DNA of 64,000 bases from Acidovorax delafieldii (GTDB lineage Bacteria > Pseudomonadota > Gammaproteobacteria > Burkholderiales > Burkholderiaceae_C): NCBI RefSeq assembly GCF_007993815.1, contig NZ_VJWE01000011.1, positions 434,001 to 498,000 on the forward strand, read 5' to 3'. Position 1 is the first letter of the stretch, and each line of letters opens with the position of its first letter. The notes under the pieces were generated by a model. That model made no database searches. It had not been told where the DNA came from and saw only the letters and a list, made by a program, of their open reading frames with translations. Shown here one piece after another: positions 20,734 through 29,182 of this stretch. The translations under genes were made by a program, and so were the position numbers.

Positions 20734-22416
20734 ATGGAAAAGATCTGGCTCAAGAGCTACCCCCCGGGCGTCCCACACGACGTGAAGCCCGAGCAATACC
20801 GCTCTGTGGCCCACCTGCTGGAAGAGTCGTTCCGCAAACACGCATCGAGCCCGTTTTCGGTCTGCATGGACCAGTGGATGACCTACGGCGAGCTGGATCG
20901 CCGCTCGGCCGCTTTGGGTGCCTATCTGCAAAGCCTGGGCCTGGAGCCCGGTGCGCGCGTGGCCATCATGCTGCCCAACATCCCCCAGTTTGGCGTGACC
21001 ATGGCCGCCGTGCTGCGCGCAGGCTATACCTGCGTGAACGTGAACCCGCTGTACACCGCCCGTGAGCTGGAGCACCAGCTCAAGGACTCTGGCGCCACGG
21101 CCATCGTGATCCTGGAGAACTTTGCCCACACGCTGGCTGAGGTCATTGACCACACGGCCGTCAAGCATGTGGTGATGGCCTCCATGGGCGACCTGCTGGG
21201 CTTCTGGTTTGGCAAATGGATCACCTTCGCCGTGCGCCACCTGGCCAAGATGGTGCCTGCGTATGACCTGCCGCTGTCGAATGGCCGCAAGGTCGTCACG
21301 TTCAAGAAGGCACTGTCGCTGGGCGAGCACAAGTCGCTCGCGCCCAGCCAGGCCACGCTGGATTCGATTGCCTTTCTGCAGTACACCGGCGGCACCACAG
21401 GCCTGTCGAAAGGCGCGGTGCTGACCCACCGCAACATCGTGGCCGCCACGCTGCAGGCCGAGGCCTGGTTCACGCCCGCGCTGTCCAAAGTGGGCGACCT
21501 GAGCAAAGCCAACAGCATTGCCGCACTGCCGCTGTACCACATCTTCGCGCTCACGCTGTGCCTGCTGGCCATCCGCCAGGGCTCCAGCCTCACGCTGATC
21601 CCCAACCCGCGCGACATTCCGAAGTTCGTGGCCGAACTCAAGAAGCGCCCCTTCCACATGCTGCCTGCGGTGAACACGCTGTTCAACGCGCTGCTGCAAA
21701 ACCCGCAGTTCAAGACGCTGGACTTCTCCCACCTGTGCGTGTCGCAGGCCGGGGGCATGGCGGCCAGCGAGGGCACCGCCAAGCAATGGCAGAAGGTGAC
21801 TGGCAGCACGATGATCGAAGGCTGGGGCATGAGCGAGACCTGCGCCATCGGCACCAACAACCCGGTGATCAGCACCACCTTCAGCGGCAACATCGGCCTG
21901 CCCTTGCCGGGCATCGACATCGCCATCAAGGACGACGAAGGCAACAGCCTGCCCCAGGGCGAGTCGGGCGAGATCTGCATCCGCGGCCCCAACGTGATGG
22001 TGGGCTACTACAACCAGCCCGAAGAAAACGCCAAGGCCTTCACGCCCGACGGCTTCATGCGCACGGGCGACATCGGCATCATGGACCCGCAGGGCTACAC
22101 CCGCATCATCGACCGCAAGAAGGACATGATCCTGGTGAGCGGCTTCAACGTGTTCCCCAACGAGCTGGAGCAGGTCATCAGCCTGTGCCCCGGCGTGGTC
22201 GAATGCGCAGCCATTGGCGTTCCCGATGAGAAGCAGGGCGAGGCCATCAAGGTGTTCATCATCAAGAACGACCCGGCCCTGACCGAGGACGAGGTGGCCA
22301 ACTACTGCCACCAGAACCTCACCGGCTACAAGCGCCCCAAGTACATCGAGTTCCGCGACGAGCTGCCCAAGAGCAACGTGGGCAAGATCCTGCGCCGAGA
22401 GCTGCGCAAGGCCTGA
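20734..22416 (+). CDS. fadD: Long-chain fatty-acid--CoA ligase
   Basis: Activates fatty acids to acyl-CoA for beta-oxidation or phospholipid synthesis. 560 residues of the adenylate-forming superfamily: P-loop YTGGTTGLSKGAVLTH at about 212-227, EGWGMSETC, the YKRPKYIEF and the C-terminal catalytic Lys in LPKSNVGKILRREL. FadD-type length and N-terminus (MEKIWLKSYPPGVPH). A start ATG with AAGGAAA ahead of it. Followed by a strong terminator. Confidence 0.95.
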   Translation: MEKIWLKSYPPGVPHDVKPEQYRSVAHLLEESFRKHASSPFSVCMDQWMTYGELDRRSAALGAYLQSLGLEPGARVAIMLPNIPQFGVTMAAVLRAGYTCVNVNPLYTARELEHQLKDSGATAIVILENFAHTLAEVIDHTAVKHVVMASMGDLLGFWFGKWITFAVRHLAKMVPAYDLPLSNGRKVVTFKKALSLGEHKSLAPSQATLDSIAFLQYTGGTTGLSKGAVLTHRNIVAATLQAEAWFTPALSKVGDLSKANSIAALPLYHIFALTLCLLAIRQGSSLTLIPNPRDIPKFVAELKKRPFHMLPAVNTLFNALLQNPQFKTLDFSHLCVSQAGGMAASEGTAKQWQKVTGSTMIEGWGMSETCAIGTNNPVISTTFSGNIGLPLPGIDIAIKDDEGNSLPQGESGEICIRGPNVMVGYYNQPEENAKAFTPDGFMRTGDIGIMDPQGYTRIIDRKKDMILVSGFNVFPNELEQVISLCPGVVECAAIGVPDEKQGEAIKVFIIKNDPALTEDEVANYCHQNLTGYKRPKYIEFRDELPKSNVGKILRRELRKA

Positions 22417-22469
22417 GGCCGTTGTTCCGAAGGGCAGAGCGACAAACGCTGCCCTCCATCACCTCCCCC

Positions 22470-22492
22470 AGGGCGCTTCGGCGCCCTTTTTC
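22470..22492 (+). terminator. Rho-independent terminator of fadD
   Basis: Stem GGGCGC (22471-22476), TTCG tetraloop, GCGCCC (22481-22486), then TTTTTCTT. It starts 54 nt past the fadD stop. Confidence 0.93.
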
Positions 22493-22566
22493 TTGGGCGT
22501 AAACCCTGCAGATCGCCCCACTGCGCCGGTAGTCCAATGTCTGCATCTTCGGGTTTTTACTGATTA

Positions 22567-22590
22567 GCAAACGTTTGCGCAAACGTTTGC
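22567..22590 (+). promoter_or_regulatory. Double LacI-family (RbsR) operator
   Basis: Two abutting copies of the perfect 12-nt palindrome GCAAACGTTTGC (22567-22578 and 22579-22590). The central CG within GCAAACGTTTGC is the classic LacI/PurR/RbsR half-site pattern, and rbsR is encoded in the downstream operon. Confidence 0.88.
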
Positions 22591-22602
22591 TTTCGTTATC
22601 AT
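22575..22602 (+). promoter_or_regulatory. Candidate promoter of the ribose operon
   Basis: A TATCAT box at 22597-22602 with TTGCGC 16 nt upstream (22575-22580). The -35 part lies inside the double operator, so repressor binding would block RNA polymerase. The match to the -35 consensus is weak. Confidence 0.45.
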
Positions 22603-22691
22603 CCCGATCGCGACAAGGCACCGGGCATCCGTAGCCGCTCCTTTTTGGGGGCGCTGCCGGGGATTTCCCTCCACGCTGTCGGTCGCCTTAG

Positions 22692-22853
22692 GGCGACGCT
22701 GAATAAGCCTCCGCGATGCGGCGAGCCCTGGATCGGGATGGACTGCAAGGCGCAAACCAGAGTGATAGCCGTAGTTATCGCGAGGATTTGCAACGCTGCA
22801 GACCGTCCTGAGCCAGGGATGCGCCGGGCGCGAGAGGCTTGTTCAGCGTTGCC
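22692..22853. repeat. MITE-like inverted-repeat element in the rbsB leader
   Basis: Arms 22692-22747 and 22794-22853 are imperfect inverted copies of about 56 nt; shared blocks are ACGCTGAATAAGCCTC against ACGCTGAACAAGCCTC, then GCCCTGGATC against TCCCTGGCTC, and ACTGCA against TCTGCA. The centre (GCAAA...TTTGC) is itself symmetrical. It looks like a small non-autonomous transposable element or a long RNA hairpin. No transposase is present. Confidence 0.7.
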
Positions 22854-22885
22854 TCAGTCCACATTCCAACCTGGAGACAACACCC

Positions 22886-23839
<954 letters not shown>

Positions 23840-23845
23840 GCCTCG

Positions 23846-23884
23846 GAGCGGAGAACAAAGCTCTTCTGGCGTTGTTCACCGCTC
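23846..23884 (+). other. Hairpin between rbsB and rbsA
   Basis: GAGCGG-A-GAACAA (23846-23858) pairs with TTGTTC-A-CCGCTC (23872-23884): 12 paired bases with one A/A mismatch and a 13-nt loop. There is no T-run, so it is more likely a transcript-stabilising or attenuating hairpin that favours rbsB over the downstream genes. Confidence 0.6.
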
Positions 23885-23926
23885 AAAACATAAAGCCCGC
23901 TCTGCAGTCGCCCCCATCACACCACC

Positions 23927-25588
23927 ATGCTCAGCCCTTCCGCCGCCCGACAAGCCACGCCCCTGCTCGCCATCCAGGCCGTGGGCAAGGACTACACCGC
24001 CACCGTGCTCGATGGCGTGAACGTGGAGCTGTTTGCGGGCGAGGTGCTGGCGCTGACCGGGGAAAACGGCGCGGGCAAGAGCACGCTGTCCAAGATCCTC
24101 TGCGGGCTGGAACAGCCCACGCGCGGCGGCATGCAGCTGGCGGGGCAGGCCTACGCCCCCACGTCGCGCCGCGATGCCGAGCGCCAGGGCGTGCGCATGG
24201 TGATGCAGGAGCTGGGCCTGGTGCCCACGCTCACCGTGGCCGAGAATTTGTTGATGGGCCGCCTGCCGCACCGGCTGGGCTGGCTGCAGCGCGATGTGCT
24301 GCACGCCGCCGCCCGTGCGCAGCTGGCCAAGATCGGGCTCGACAACATCGACCCCGCCACCCCGGTCTCGCAGCTGGGCATCGGCCAGCAGCAGATGGTG
24401 GAGATTGCGCGCAACCTGCAGGACGATACACGCATCCTGGTGCTCGACGAGCCCACGGCCATGCTCACGCCGCGCGAGACCAATTACCTGTTTGAGCAGA
24501 TCGCGCACCTCACCGCGCGCGGCGTGGCCATCATCTATGTGTCGCACCGGCTCGAAGAACTGCGCCGCATTGCCGACCGCGTGGCCGTGCTGCGCGATGG
24601 CCGCCTGGTAGACGTGCGCCCCATGGCGGGCATGAGCGAAGACGACCTGGTGCAGCGCATGGTGGGCCGCGTGGTGAGCGACCTGGACCACCGCCCGCGC
24701 CGCCCCGTCGGCCCCGTGGTGATGAGCGCTGAAAACCTGGGCCGGGGCACCGCCGTGCAGGACGTGAGCCTGGAGCTGCGCGCGGGCGAGATCTTCGGCA
24801 TTGCCGGTCTGGTTGGATCGGGCCGCACCGAACTGGTCCGCCTGCTGTTTGGCGCCGACCGGGCAGACCGTGGCAGCGTGACACTGCACCCGAATTCAGA
24901 GCAAAAACAGCCGCAAGCGCTAGTAGATCATGCGCCAGCAGCTACACAAAACATAGCAAAACCATCCACTACAGCACCCACCGCCCCCCGCACCTGGCAG
25001 CGGGGTTTCGCATCGCCGCTGCAGGCCATCGCCGCCGGCGTGGGCCTGGTCACCGAAGACCGCAAATCCCAGGGCCTGCTGCTGTCGCAGCCTATCCGCA
25101 TCAACGCCACACTGTCCGACCTGTCGGCCGTGTCGCGCGGCGGCTGGCTGCAGCGCGGGCTCGAAAGCCGCCTGGTGCAGGGATTCATCCGCACCCTGCG
25201 CGTGCGCTGCCACGGCCCGGAACAGCCCGTGGGGCAACTCTCGGGCGGCAACCAGCAAAAGGTGGTGTTTGCCCGCTGGCTGCACCGCGAAGGCCGCGTG
25301 CTGCTGCTCGACGAACCCACGCGCGGCGTGGACGTGGGCGCACGCGCCGAGCTGTATGGCGAGCTGGACCGCATGGCCGCCGAGGGCCGCGCGCTGCTCA
25401 TGGTGTCGTCCGACCTGCGCGAGCTGATGGCCATGGCCGACCGCATCGGCGTGATGAGCGCAGGCCGCCTGGTGGCCGTGTTCGAGCGCGGCGAGTGGTC
25501 CGAGCAATCCCTGCTGGCGGCCGCGTTTTCCGAGCCCGGCGGACGCCCCAGCACCACCCCTTCAACCCCTTCTCCTGTCACAGCATGA
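23927..25588 (+). CDS. rbsA: Ribose ABC transporter ATP-binding protein
   Basis: 553 residues, two fused ABC domains. The first has Walker A GENGAGKSTLSKIL and LVLDEPTAMLTPRE; the second has the degenerate GLVGSGRTELVRLL typical of RbsA-like proteins, plus signature LSGGNQQKV and LLLDEPTRGVDVGA. It powers sugar import with RbsC. The protein is about 50 residues longer than usual, largely because of a Gln/Ala/Thr-rich insertion near residues 325-360 in the second domain, part of which is encoded by a copy of the short dispersed repeat. Stop overlaps the rbsC start codon region (ATGA). Confidence 0.93.
   Translation: MLSPSAARQATPLLAIQAVGKDYTATVLDGVNVELFAGEVLALTGENGAGKSTLSKILCGLEQPTRGGMQLAGQAYAPTSRRDAERQGVRMVMQELGLVPTLTVAENLLMGRLPHRLGWLQRDVLHAAARAQLAKIGLDNIDPATPVSQLGIGQQQMVEIARNLQDDTRILVLDEPTAMLTPRETNYLFEQIAHLTARGVAIIYVSHRLEELRRIADRVAVLRDGRLVDVRPMAGMSEDDLVQRMVGRVVSDLDHRPRRPVGPVVMSAENLGRGTAVQDVSLELRAGEIFGIAGLVGSGRTELVRLLFGADRADRGSVTLHPNSEQKQPQALVDHAPAATQNIAKPSTTAPTAPRTWQRGFASPLQAIAAGVGLVTEDRKSQGLLLSQPIRINATLSDLSAVSRGGWLQRGLESRLVQGFIRTLRVRCHGPEQPVGQLSGGNQQKVVFARWLHREGRVLLLDEPTRGVDVGARAELYGELDRMAAEGRALLMVSSDLRELMAMADRIGVMSAGRLVAVFERGEWSEQSLLAAAFSEPGGRPSTTPSTPSPVTA
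24913..24958 (-). repeat. Short dispersed repeat, copy 5 (inside rbsA)
   Basis: GCAAGCGCTAGTAGATCATG, then GCGCCAGCAGCTACACAAAA and CATAGCA. Read in frame through residues about 329-344 of RbsA without a stop. It sits in a surface loop between Walker A and the SPxxAI block of the second ABC domain. Confidence 0.8.
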
Positions 25589-26576
25589 ACGCCCCACCAC
25601 ATCTGCCGCGCCCGCTGCGGCGCCTTCCTCCGCTTCGGTCTGGCGCAGCCAGCTGGGCACCTACCTGGGCCTGCTGGCCGTTTTGGCGGGCATGGTGGCG
25701 TTGTTCTCGTCGTTGTCCGAATATTTCTGGAGCGCCGAGACCTTTATCACCATCGCCAACGAAATCTCGGCCCTGGCCGTGATGGCGGTGGGCATGACCT
25801 TTGTGCTCATCATTGCGGGCATCGATCTGTCGGTGGGCTCGGTGATGGCGCTGGCCGCTGCGACCTCGGCCGCCGCCATCCTGCAATGGGGCTGGACGGT
25901 GCCCGCCGCCGCCGTGCTGGCACTGGCCACGGGCCTTGTGTGCGGCACCATCACCGGCATGATTTCCGTCGCATGGCGGCTGCCCTCGTTCATCGTGTCG
26001 CTGGGCATGCTCGAAGCCGTGCGTGGCAGCGCGTATGTGGTGACCGACTCGCGCACGCAGTACGTGGGCGATGCGATCTCGTGGCTGTCGGCACCCTTCT
26101 TTGGCGGCATCTCGTTCGCGTTCTTGCTGGCCGTGGTGCTGGTGGTGGTGGCACAACTGGTGCTGTCGCGCACCGTGTTTGGCCGCTGCGTGGTGGGCAT
26201 TGGCACCAATGAAGAAGCCATGCGCCTGGCCGGTGTGGACCCGCGCCCCATCCGCGTCATCGTGTTTGCCATGACCGGCCTGCTGGCGGGCCTGGCGGGC
26301 CTGATGCAGTCGGCCCGGCTGGAAGCGGCCGACCCCAACGCCGGAACCGGCATGGAGCTGCAGGTGATTGCGGCCGTGGTGATTGGCGGCACCAGCCTCA
26401 TGGGCGGGCGCGGCTCGGTGATCAACACCGCGTTTGGCGTGCTCATCATCGCGGTGCTGGAGGCGGGCCTGGCCCAGGTGGGCGCCAGCGAGCCCAGCAA
26501 GCGCATCATTACGGGTTTTGTGATCGTGGCGGCCGTCATTGTGGACACGCTGCGCCAGCGCCGCGCCGCCCGCTGA
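25585..26576 (+). CDS. rbsC: Ribose ABC transporter permease, with an apparent 5' frameshift
   Basis: Membrane permease of the RbsC/BPD_transp_2 family; helices run from about 25650 to the end, with the conserved GIDLSVGSVMAL, GTITGMI and AVVIGGTSLMGGRG blocks. The natural start is the ATG at 25585 overlapping the rbsA stop, but it is in a different frame from the rest. The permease frame read upstream gives TTSAAPAAAPSS and then VWRSQLGTYLGLL, so one base seems to be missing in the CCCC run at 25592-25595. Without that base the first in-frame ATG is 25683 (297 residues), which would cut the N-terminus and part of helix 1. Either a sequencing error or a real mutation. Confidence 0.82.
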
Positions 26577-26611
26577 ACCTGTTTCAACACACCGATTTTT
26601 CTTCTTCCTGC

Positions 26612-27634
26612 ATGGCTACTATCAAGGACGTTGCGCGCCACGCCGAGGTGTCGGTCACCACGGTGTCGCACGTGGTCAACGGCACACGCCGCGTGAGCCC
26701 CGAGGGGCGCGAGCGGGTCGAGGCCGCCATCCGCGCCCTGGGCTATGTGCCCAGCGCCATTGCGCGCAGCCTCAAGAGCAACAACACGCGCACGCTGGGC
26801 ATGCTGATCCCCAACAGCTCCAACCCCTACTTTGCCGAGATCGTGCACAGCGTGGAAGACCGCTGCTTTGGCGCGGGCTACAACGTCATCCTGTGCAACA
26901 CCAACGACGAGGCACACCGCCAGGGCACTTACCTGCAGGTGCTGGCCGAGCGGCTCATCGACGGGCTCATCGTGGTCTCTACCGGGCATGACGCCACGCT
27001 GGCCACGCAGCTCGCGGGCCTGTCCATCCCCACCGTGCTGGTGGACCGCGAAATCGACATCGCCGAGCAGCAGCCCTGTGACCTGGTGGAAACCGCCCAC
27101 ATGCAGGGCGGCCTGCTGGCCACGCGCCACCTGCTGTCGCTGGGCCACTGCCGCATTGCCTGCATAGGCGGCCCCGAAGGCATTACCCCCAGCGAGCAGC
27201 GCATTGCCGGCTGGCGCACAGCGCTGGCCGATGCGGGCTGCGGCACGGGTGACGGCCTGCTGTGGCACGGCAACTTCACCAGCCAGGGCGGCTACGAAGC
27301 CATGCACGCGGTGCTGCGCGCGCCCGAGCCGCCCACTGCCGTCTTCGTGTGTAACGACCTCATGGCCATGGGCGCGCTGTGCGCCGCGCACGAGCGCGAC
27401 CTGCGCGTGCCCGAGGCACTGTCCATCGTCGGCTTTGACGACATCGAACTCACGGCCTTCACCAGCCCACCGCTCACCACCGTGGCGCAGCCCAAGCAGC
27501 GCATCGGCGCGCTGGCGGTGGACATGCTGCTGGAGCGCATCGACGGCAAGCGCCAGGACGCGCGCAAGGTGATGCTGCAGCCCGAGCTGCGCGTGCGCGC
27601 CTCCACGGCCCATGCGCCCGGAGGTGCGGCATGA
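26612..27634 (+). CDS. rbsR: LacI-family repressor of the ribose operon
   Basis: 340 residues: an N-terminal LacI helix-turn-helix (MATIKDVARHAEVSVTTVSHVVNG) with hinge helix (PSAIARSLKSNNTRTLG), then a sugar-binding-protein-like effector domain (IPNSSNPYFAEI, VDREID, GFDDIELTAF). Its expected target is the tandem GCAAACGTTTGC operator ahead of rbsB, making the operon self-regulated. Located between rbsC and rbsK; its stop overlaps the rbsK start. Confidence 0.92.
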   Translation: MATIKDVARHAEVSVTTVSHVVNGTRRVSPEGRERVEAAIRALGYVPSAIARSLKSNNTRTLGMLIPNSSNPYFAEIVHSVEDRCFGAGYNVILCNTNDEAHRQGTYLQVLAERLIDGLIVVSTGHDATLATQLAGLSIPTVLVDREIDIAEQQPCDLVETAHMQGGLLATRHLLSLGHCRIACIGGPEGITPSEQRIAGWRTALADAGCGTGDGLLWHGNFTSQGGYEAMHAVLRAPEPPTAVFVCNDLMAMGALCAAHERDLRVPEALSIVGFDDIELTAFTSPPLTTVAQPKQRIGALAVDMLLERIDGKRQDARKVMLQPELRVRASTAHAPGGAA

Positions 27635-28575
27635 GCCCGACCCACACGCCCCGCATCGCCGTCGTCGGCAGCCTGAACATGGACCTGGTGCTGCAGGTGC
27701 AACACGCACCGGGCCCTGGCGAGACCGTGTTGGCCGACGCCCTGCATCTGGTGCCCGGCGGCAAGGGCGGCAACCAGGCCGTGGCCTGCGCGCGCCAGGG
27801 CGCCCAGGTGGCTTTGTTTGGCCGCGTGGGCGACGATGGCTACGGCCACACGCTGCGCGCCGGGCTCGACGCCGACGCCATCGACCACAGCGGCGTACAG
27901 ACCGACACCGAAACCACCACCGGCGTGGCCGCCATCACGGTGGAAGCGACAGGGCAGAACCGCATCGTGGTCGTGCCCGGCGCCAATGGCCGCTTCGTGC
28001 TGGATGCCGCCGCGCTGGGCGCTGCGCTGCAAGGCGCAGGCAGCCTGGTGCTGCAGTTCGAAACCCCCCTGCCCCAGGTACTGGCCGCCGCCGAGATGGC
28101 CCATGCGGCGGGCTGTCCGGTGGTGCTGAACCCCTCACCTATCCAGCCCCTGCCCGATGCGATGTGGCCGCTGGTGCACACGCTGGTGGTGAACGAGGTG
28201 GAAGCCGCCGCGCTGGCGGGCCAGAGCGTGGCCACGCCCACTGATGCCGCGCAGGCCGCACAGGCGCTGCGCGCCAAGGGCCCCGCCCAGGTGGTGGTGA
28301 CCCTGGGCGCTGCAGGCGCCGTGGCCGCCGATGCGGCAGGCAACCGCTACCACCCCGGCCTGGTCGTGAAAGCCGTGGACACCACGGCCGCTGGTGACAC
28401 TTTCCTGGGGGCACTGGCCGTGGCGCTGGCACGCGGCGAGCCGCTGGACGCCGCCGTGCGCGAAGGCATCCGCGCATCGGCGCTGTGCGTCACCCAGCCG
28501 GGCGCCCAGCCCTCCATCCCCACCCGCGCCGCCGTGGCGCACAGCCCCCAACCGCCCGCCTGGAGCCCCCTGTGA
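27631..28575 (+). CDS. rbsK: Ribokinase
   Basis: Phosphorylates imported ribose to ribose 5-phosphate. 314 residues of the PfkB family: N-terminal IAVVGSLNMDLVLQV, the GGKGGNQAVA substrate motif at about 43-52, and the C-terminal anion-hole motif DTTAAGDTFLGALAVAL with the catalytic Asp. The ATG overlaps the rbsR stop (ATGA), and its own stop overlaps the GTG start of rbsD. Confidence 0.94.
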   Translation: MSPTHTPRIAVVGSLNMDLVLQVQHAPGPGETVLADALHLVPGGKGGNQAVACARQGAQVALFGRVGDDGYGHTLRAGLDADAIDHSGVQTDTETTTGVAAITVEATGQNRIVVVPGANGRFVLDAAALGAALQGAGSLVLQFETPLPQVLAAAEMAHAAGCPVVLNPSPIQPLPDAMWPLVHTLVVNEVEAAALAGQSVATPTDAAQAAQALRAKGPAQVVVTLGAAGAVAADAAGNRYHPGLVVKAVDTTAAGDTFLGALAVALARGEPLDAAVREGIRASALCVTQPGAQPSIPTRAAVAHSPQPPAWSPL

Positions 28576-28961
28576 AACGCACCGCCCTGCTGCACGCCGA
28601 ACTCTCCCACGCCATCGCCACCCTGGGCCACGGCGACATGCTGGTGATCGGCGACGTAGGCTTGCCCATCCCCAACGGCCCGCGCCGCATCGACCTGGCC
28701 CTCACGCCCGGCATCCCAGCCGTGGCCGATGTGCTGCGGGTGGTGCTGGAAGAAATGCAGGTCGAGAAAGCGGTGATCGCCACCGAAGCCATGGAGCGCA
28801 ACAGTGGCCAGTTGCCCACGTGGTGCCAGCTTCCGGTGGTCCCTGGCACCGTATCGCACGAGGAGTTCAAGCGCCTGACCCAGCAGGCCCGCGTGATGGT
28901 GCGCACAGGCGAGTGCACGCCGTACGCCAACGTGATCCTGGTGGCGGGCGTGACTTTCTGA
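28572..28961 (+). CDS. rbsD: D-ribose pyranase
   Basis: Interconverts beta-pyranose and beta-furanose forms of ribose, feeding RbsK. 129 residues, normal length. Family motifs: KRTALLHAELSHAIATLGH with the catalytic His near residue 20, DVGLPIPNGPRRIDLAL, and the C-terminal RTGECTPYANVILVAGVTF. The start is a GTG at 28572 overlapping the rbsK stop as GTGA; a longer frame upstream runs inside rbsK and is not real. Last gene of the operon. Confidence 0.93.
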   Translation: MKRTALLHAELSHAIATLGHGDMLVIGDVGLPIPNGPRRIDLALTPGIPAVADVLRVVLEEMQVEKAVIATEAMERNSGQLPTWCQLPVVPGTVSHEEFKRLTQQARVMVRTGECTPYANVILVAGVTF

Positions 28962-29182
28962 TGCCCTCTATCGACCCCAGGCTGTGACAAGCGATCAACC
29001 CAGCAGATCCGCGCAGCACTTTGTCGCTGCCCACAACCTTCTTAGAACCACAAAGCGCCAGATCCGACTTGCAACGGATTGAAACGCCGGCCGTGTGTCT
29101 TTGGGTGCTTACGCATAATCATTTCTCATATGAAGCACCATATTGGTGCAAATTGCTTACACCACATAGGGAGATTCCGTCC

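Larger units (their letters stand above)
22417..22885. other. Regulatory stretch between fadD and rbsB
   Basis: 469 nt without a gene. In order: the fadD terminator (22470-22492), a tandem LacI-type operator (22567-22590) over a candidate promoter, and a 162-nt inverted-repeat element (22692-22853) placed in what would be the rbsB leader, ending 32 nt before the rbsB start. The leader from the candidate promoter to rbsB would be about 275 nt. Confidence 0.7.

Noticed and set aside
20311-22311. 666-residue open frame antisense to fadD
   Set aside because: Composition is that of a reverse-frame shadow (His, Gln, Ala, Arg-rich), no family motifs, and the sense strand encodes a complete FadD.
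25495-25782. 95-residue frame starting in rbsA and running into rbsC
   Set aside because: It holds the natural rbsC ATG, but its downstream residues are an out-of-frame reading of the permease; explained by the one-base frameshift.
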